A stretch of DNA of 64,000 bases from Streptomyces sp. DG1A-41. GTDB lineage: Bacteria; Actinomycetota; Actinomycetes; Streptomycetales; Streptomycetaceae. Where the stretch lies: the NCBI RefSeq assembly GCF_037055355.1, contig NZ_CP146350.1, positions 558,001-622,000 on the forward strand, read 5' to 3'. The notes below the pieces were generated by a model. The model had not been told where the DNA came from. It did not search any database and saw only the letters and a list, made by a program, of their open reading frames with translations. Both the position numbers and the translations under genes were made by a program. This document shows, piece after piece, positions 60,639 to 64,000 of this stretch (position 1 is the first letter of the stretch; each line of letters starts with the position of its first letter).

Positions 60639-61540
60639 TCAGGCTGCCTGTCGTTCGGCCTGTGAGGTGTAGGGCCGGTGGTGGGCCCGCTCCTCCAGCA
60701 GGGTGCGGTGGATGCGTTCGACCTCGCCGTCGGTCTGCGGCCACAAGGGCCGGGTCCGGCGGGGCTGATGCCCAGGTCATGGCAGGTCTGGCGCCAGGTG
60801 TTCTTGGTGTAAACCCAGGCGTTGCCGGTCAGCACCCGTTCGATGGTGATGCCGTGTGCGGCGAACCAGGCGGCAGTTCGTCGCAGGAAGCCGGCGCAGG
60901 TGGCGGCCTTTTCGTCGGTCAGGTCTTGGTGTGGGCCAGGCGGGAGTGGTCGTCCAGGGCGGCAGGAAGGCGTACCCGGTGCCGTTTCGGCGGTCCTGGT
61001 CGGCCCGGCCGGCTGCCCGGCCGAGAACCTTGTGTCCGCCGCCGTCGGGGATGCGGCCGAGTTTCTTGACGTCGACGTGGAGCAGTTCGCCGGGCCGGCC
61101 CCGCTCGTGTCGGCGTACGGGTTCGCCGGTGCCCGGCCCAGCGTGGCAGGGCGGGCAGGTGGTGGCGGTGCAGGATGCGGTGGGCGGTGGAGGCGGCGAC
61201 GCCGCATCGGGCGGCCAGCCTTTCACCGGTCCGATGCGATGTTCGTGCCGCAGACACAGGACCTGCTGTTCGACGGCGGGCGGGGTGCGGCGGAGCCGGT
61301 GGGTGCGGGCGGCTGGAGCGGTCCTGCATCCCGGCCGGCCCGTGCTCCCGGTAGCGGCAGGCCCAGCGGGCTGCGGTGGTGTGGTGGCTGATCTGGAAGC
61401 GTTCCGCCGCTCGTCGTAGCGGCCAGCCGTCCTCGACGACACACCGGGCCAGACGCAGCCTGCCGGTCGCGGTCGGCGGAGCATCACGGTGGAACGACGA
61501 GGGCCTCCCGGGCGTCGGTGCAGACTTCGCAGTCCACACC
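60639..61540 (-). pseudogene. IS481-family transposase, multiply frameshifted and truncated
   Basis: Homology runs through several frames. Helix-turn-helix: PLRRAAERFQISHHTTAARW and DRSSRPH. Integrase core: GEPVRRHERGRPGELLHVDVKKLGRIPDGGGHKV, then FLRRTAAWFAAHGITIERVL. The second catalytic Asp, normally in LTDN, is Gly here (VLTGNAWVYTKN). The Glu region GEVERIHRTLLEE is in another frame and a TGA follows RQAA, cutting off the last about 40 residues. It is dead as a transposase. Confidence 0.85.
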
Positions 61541-61616
61541 GAACCCGGAGGCCCTCACCCCGTTCAAGGTCCGCTCAAAGCGTGTCGCCTGTCACCAACC
61601 TCTCCGAACAGCACAC

Positions 61617-64000
61617 CTAGCGTCGATGGCTTCCGATGGTGACGACGCCCTTCGTCCTGGCGCCGGTCCTGTTGTCGTAGAGGACATCACCGCCTGACTT
61701 CTTCCAGATCTTGATGCGGAAGGTGTCCGGGCCGTCGGTGGCGGTGACTCTGAAGGCGTAGCCACCCTTGCCGCCCACCGTCCCGGTGCCCTGATAGACG
61801 GCCTGGGAGCCGTTCACCACGAGCCAGTCGGAGCCGGTCGAGCGGAAGGTGAGCCGGGCGGAGCCGAAGACGAACGTGGCCTTGCCGGTGGGGACAGTGG
61901 CTGCCTTCCGGTACTGGGCGCTCAAGGTGAACGCCGCCTTTCCGGTCAGCTCCGGCTTGGCCGGGTAGGCACCGGCCGGCGAGGTGATCGTGCCGACGCC
62001 GGCGGCGGATCCGGCGGCGGGGTCGTAGACGATCAGCTCCGCGAGCGTGGTGGAGTCCGTGCCGTCGTCATCGTCGGTGACCGTGACGACCGGGCGGTGG
62101 ATGCCCGCGTCGTCGTAGACGTGTGCGGCGCGGCAGCCGGAGTCCGTGACCGTGCCGGACGTCGGCCGGCTGCCGTCCTTCCAGTCGACCTCGCAGGTGT
62201 GGCTGTCGGCCGAGCCCGGATCGTCGAAGGACGCCGTGACGACGGCGGCCTTGCCCGCCGGGACGGGTGAGCCGGGGCCCTTGGCGGACGTGATCGACGG
62301 GACGGCGTTGGAGACCTTGACCGACGCCGTGTCGGTGCCGCGTCCGCCGGTCAGGGTGACCTGGAAGGTGCCGTCGTCGGTGCAGGTGAGGCTCGTGCGG
62401 GCTGCTGCGGGGTTGTCGACGGCGCACGGGGCGCCGTCCTGGACGGTCCACTTGGGGGTGCCTGCACCGGAGACGGTGCCGGCGAGCGTGATCGTCCCGC
62501 CCTCCGTGCCGGTGGCGTCGGGCCCGGCGTGGACGACGGTGACCGGGTCGATGCCGCCGAGGGTCGGAACGACCTTCTCGATCAGGCCGTCGGAGTCGAA
62601 CTCCAGCTTGTCGATGGTGGTTTCGCGGTGGGTGCCGTCACCGCCGGGGATGGCGAAGCGGTGGTAGGCGATGTACCAGTCGTCGGTGTTCGGGACGTGG
62701 ACGACGGAGTGGTGGCCCGGGCCCTTGATGCCCAGCGACAGGTCCTTCTCCAGGATCACGCCCCGCTTGGTCCACGGGCCGGTGGGCGAGGGACCGGTCG
62801 CGTAGGCGACGCGGTAGTTCTCGTCGCGGGTGTCGTTCTCCGACCACATGAAGTAGTAGGTGTCCTTGCGCTTGATGACGAAGGTGCCCTCGTTGTAGCC
62901 GCTCGGGGTGATGTCCGTGACCTTCGAGGTGTCGATGGACGTCATGTCGTCGCCCAGCGGGACGACGTAGGCGCGGCCGTTGCCCCAGTAGAGGTACTTC
63001 GTGCCGTCGTCGTCGGTGAAGACCGCCGGGTCGATCATCTGACCGCGGAAGTCGCCGGCCTTCAGCAGCGGCTTGCCCAGGGCGTCCTTGAACGGCCCGG
63101 TGGGCGAGTCGGACACCGCCACGCCGATGTTCGCGTCGGCGCAGAAGTAGAAGTAGTACGTGCCGTCCTTCTCCGTCATCGCCGGCGCCCAGGCCCGGCT
63201 GTCCGCCCAGGTGACGTCCGGCCCCAGGTCGAGGATGACGCCATGGTCCTTCCAGTGGACCAGGTCCGTCGAGGAGTAGGCCTTGAACTGCGTGCCGCTC
63301 CAGCCCTCGAAGCCGTCGGTCGTCGGGTAGATGTAGAAGGTGTCGCCGAAGCGCACGATGTTCGGGTCCGCGTTCAGCCCCGGCAGGACCGGTGTCTTCA
63401 TGATCAGCGCCGATACGGTCCACGTGCGCTTCGCACCGTCGGAGCCGGTCACCTCGTACGTCACCGGCTTGGTGAAGTCCTGCACGCTGCCCGAGGCGGG
63501 GCTGATCGAAGCACCATGGGCCAGGCTGAACTCCGGTGCCAGCGCGGTGATGTCCGTGCCCGCCTTCAGCGGCAGGGTGATCCTGCTGTCGGCGTCGTCG
63601 ATCAGTGCGTCGACCTTCAGCGCCGGGTGCGTCACCTTGGCGATGCCCGTCGTGTTGCCGCTGAGCTCCTGGACCTCCGCGGAGGACAGGGCCCGGTCGT
63701 AGACGCGGAAGTCGTCGACCTCGCCGCCGAAGTAGGGATCCGCCCCGTACAGCGACCTGCCGATGTAGCCGCTGTAGTCCTTGTTCGCGTCGTACAGGTC
63801 GGCCGGCTTGATGCCGACGCCGGTCGCGCGGGCCGCCTCGAAGCCTTCGACGTACAGGACCATGGTGCCGGTCGAGCCGTCGAGGGTCACGGTGACGTGC
63901 CGCCACTGCCCCGGCGTGAGCTGCGAACCGGCCGTCAGCTTCGACTCCGCCGCCCAACTGGCCTTGGTGATGGCCGAGTACAGCTTGGAGCCGCCGTTGG
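61617..64000 (-). CDS. secreted glycoside hydrolase family 43 enzyme, 5' end outside window
   Basis: An open frame runs from the right edge to the stop at 61617 (at least 790 codons). Domains in order: a LamG/concanavalin-like domain (LTPGQWRHVTVTLDG; FGGEVDDFRVYDRALS), a bacterial Ig-like DUF5018-type segment (VTYEVTGSDGAKRTWTV), a GH43 five-bladed propeller with Asp in NADPNIVRFGDTFYIY, Asp in MIDPAVFTDDDG and Glu in GYNEGTFVIKRKD, then Ig/PKD-like domains (VTASFDDPGSADSHTCEVDW). GH43 enzymes cut arabinan, xylan or galactan side chains. No anchor is seen at the C-terminus. It is probably secreted. Confidence 0.9.
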   Translation of the reverse strand, partial: NGGSKLYSAITKASWAAESKLTAGSQLTPGQWRHVTVTLDGSTGTMVLYVEGFEAARATGVGIKPADLYDANKDYSGYIGRSLYGADPYFGGEVDDFRVYDRALSSAEVQELSGNTTGIAKVTHPALKVDALIDDADSRITLPLKAGTDITALAPEFSLAHGASISPASGSVQDFTKPVTYEVTGSDGAKRTWTVSALIMKTPVLPGLNADPNIVRFGDTFYIYPTTDGFEGWSGTQFKAYSSTDLVHWKDHGVILDLGPDVTWADSRAWAPAMTEKDGTYYFYFCADANIGVAVSDSPTGPFKDALGKPLLKAGDFRGQMIDPAVFTDDDGTKYLYWGNGRAYVVPLGDDMTSIDTSKVTDITPSGYNEGTFVIKRKDTYYFMWSENDTRDENYRVAYATGPSPTGPWTKRGVILEKDLSLGIKGPGHHSVVHVPNTDDWYIAYHRFAIPGGDGTHRETTIDKLEFDSDGLIEKVVPTLGGIDPVTVVHAGPDATGTEGGTITLAGTVSGAGTPKWTVQDGAPCAVDNPAAARTSLTCTDDGTFQVTLTGGRGTDTASVKVSNAVPSITSAKGPGSPVPAGKAAVVTASFDDPGSADSHTCEVDWKDGSRPTSGTVTDSGCRAAHVYDDAGIHRPVVTVTDDDDGTDSTTLAELIVYDPAAGSAAGVGTITSPAGAYPAKPELTGKAAFTLSAQYRKAATVPTGKATFVFGSARLTFRSTGSDWLVVNGSQAVYQGTGTVGGKGGYAFRVTATDGPDTFRIKIWKKSGGDVLYDNRTGARTKGVVTIGSHRR

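Overview
The window is Streptomyces-like actinobacterial DNA. GC is very high, third codon positions are mostly G or C, GTG starts are frequent, Shine-Dalgarno sequences are strong, and the gene families are typical of the genus: a SCO2400-type zinc-ribbon protein, a spore-associated-protein-A-like protein, TerD, an Hrd-type sigma factor and a kinase/FHA pair. No rRNA, tRNA, CRISPR array or replication origin was recognised. Relics and chimeras cluster at both ends and at 51.8-53.5 kb.

Region by region. 0-5.4 kb is a scrap zone: an RCC1-repeat gene cut by an intact IS5-family element, an IS481-type relic, an orphan membrane protein, an IS5-type relic lacking its catalytic Glu, a TerD-like gene and a shredded pirin gene. 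5.6-8.3 kb holds a TPR protein, a PepSY membrane protein and peptide deformylase. 8.3-10.2 kb holds an ABC-F ATPase gene preceded by a seven-codon leader ORF and an 11-bp stem, the layout of ribosome-mediated attenuation; its reading frame is broken. 10-16 kb carries redox and regulatory genes: a MerA/Lpd-like flavoprotein, thioredoxin, aldehyde dehydrogenase with a LacI regulator and operator, and a TetR/FMN-reductase divergent pair. 16.2-21.8 kb is a PaoABCD-type molybdenum aldehyde oxidoreductase operon, with a divergent TetR gene and twin inverted operators. 22.9-25 kb contains a 36-bp minisatellite with a 144-bp higher-order unit, between an ArsR-like scrap and a frameshifted PucR-like regulator.

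25-38 kb is a metabolic and stress block: CoA transferase, TerC, phosphoribosyltransferase, pyruvyl transferase, FAD oxidoreductase, alpha/beta hydrolase, GlxA-type regulator, DJ-1/PfpI protein, archease, CapA, Hrd-like sigma factor, PEBP protein, MFS exporter and VOC protein. Three sigma-B-like promoters (GNNT-N15/16-GGGTAC) drive the phosphoribosyltransferase, sigma and PEBP genes. 38.8-41.7 kb is a cluster of small secreted proteins, three with SH3-like domains, sharing a CCTGAC-N4-GTCAGG palindrome; one also has a beta-lactamase-like domain. 41.7-44.1 kb is an overlapping pair of a transmembrane Ser/Thr kinase whose outer part looks like a lytic transglycosylase, and an FHA protein. 44-51.7 kb has a methyltransferase, SCO2400-like protein, tandem P-loop protein, SapA-like protein, APC permease, Vat-like acetyltransferase, DUF899 protein and phenolic acid decarboxylase. 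51.8-54.2 kb contains gene chimeras (acyl-CoA ligase joined to halogenase; glutaredoxin joined to leucine-rich repeats). 54.3-64 kb has a ketopantoate-reductase-like enzyme, a hydrolase, a DHFR-like protein, an MFS relic, a secreted FG-GAP protein with a frameshift, an IS481 relic and a secreted GH43 enzyme running off the right edge.

A window-wide feature is the number of single-base indels in otherwise coherent genes, at about 9675, 18410, 24457, 40965, 41128, 53225 and 58760. Several lie in short G, C or T runs. Either the assembly has residual indel errors or this segment is decaying. The genuine deletions, nonsense codon and fusions elsewhere show that real decay also occurs.
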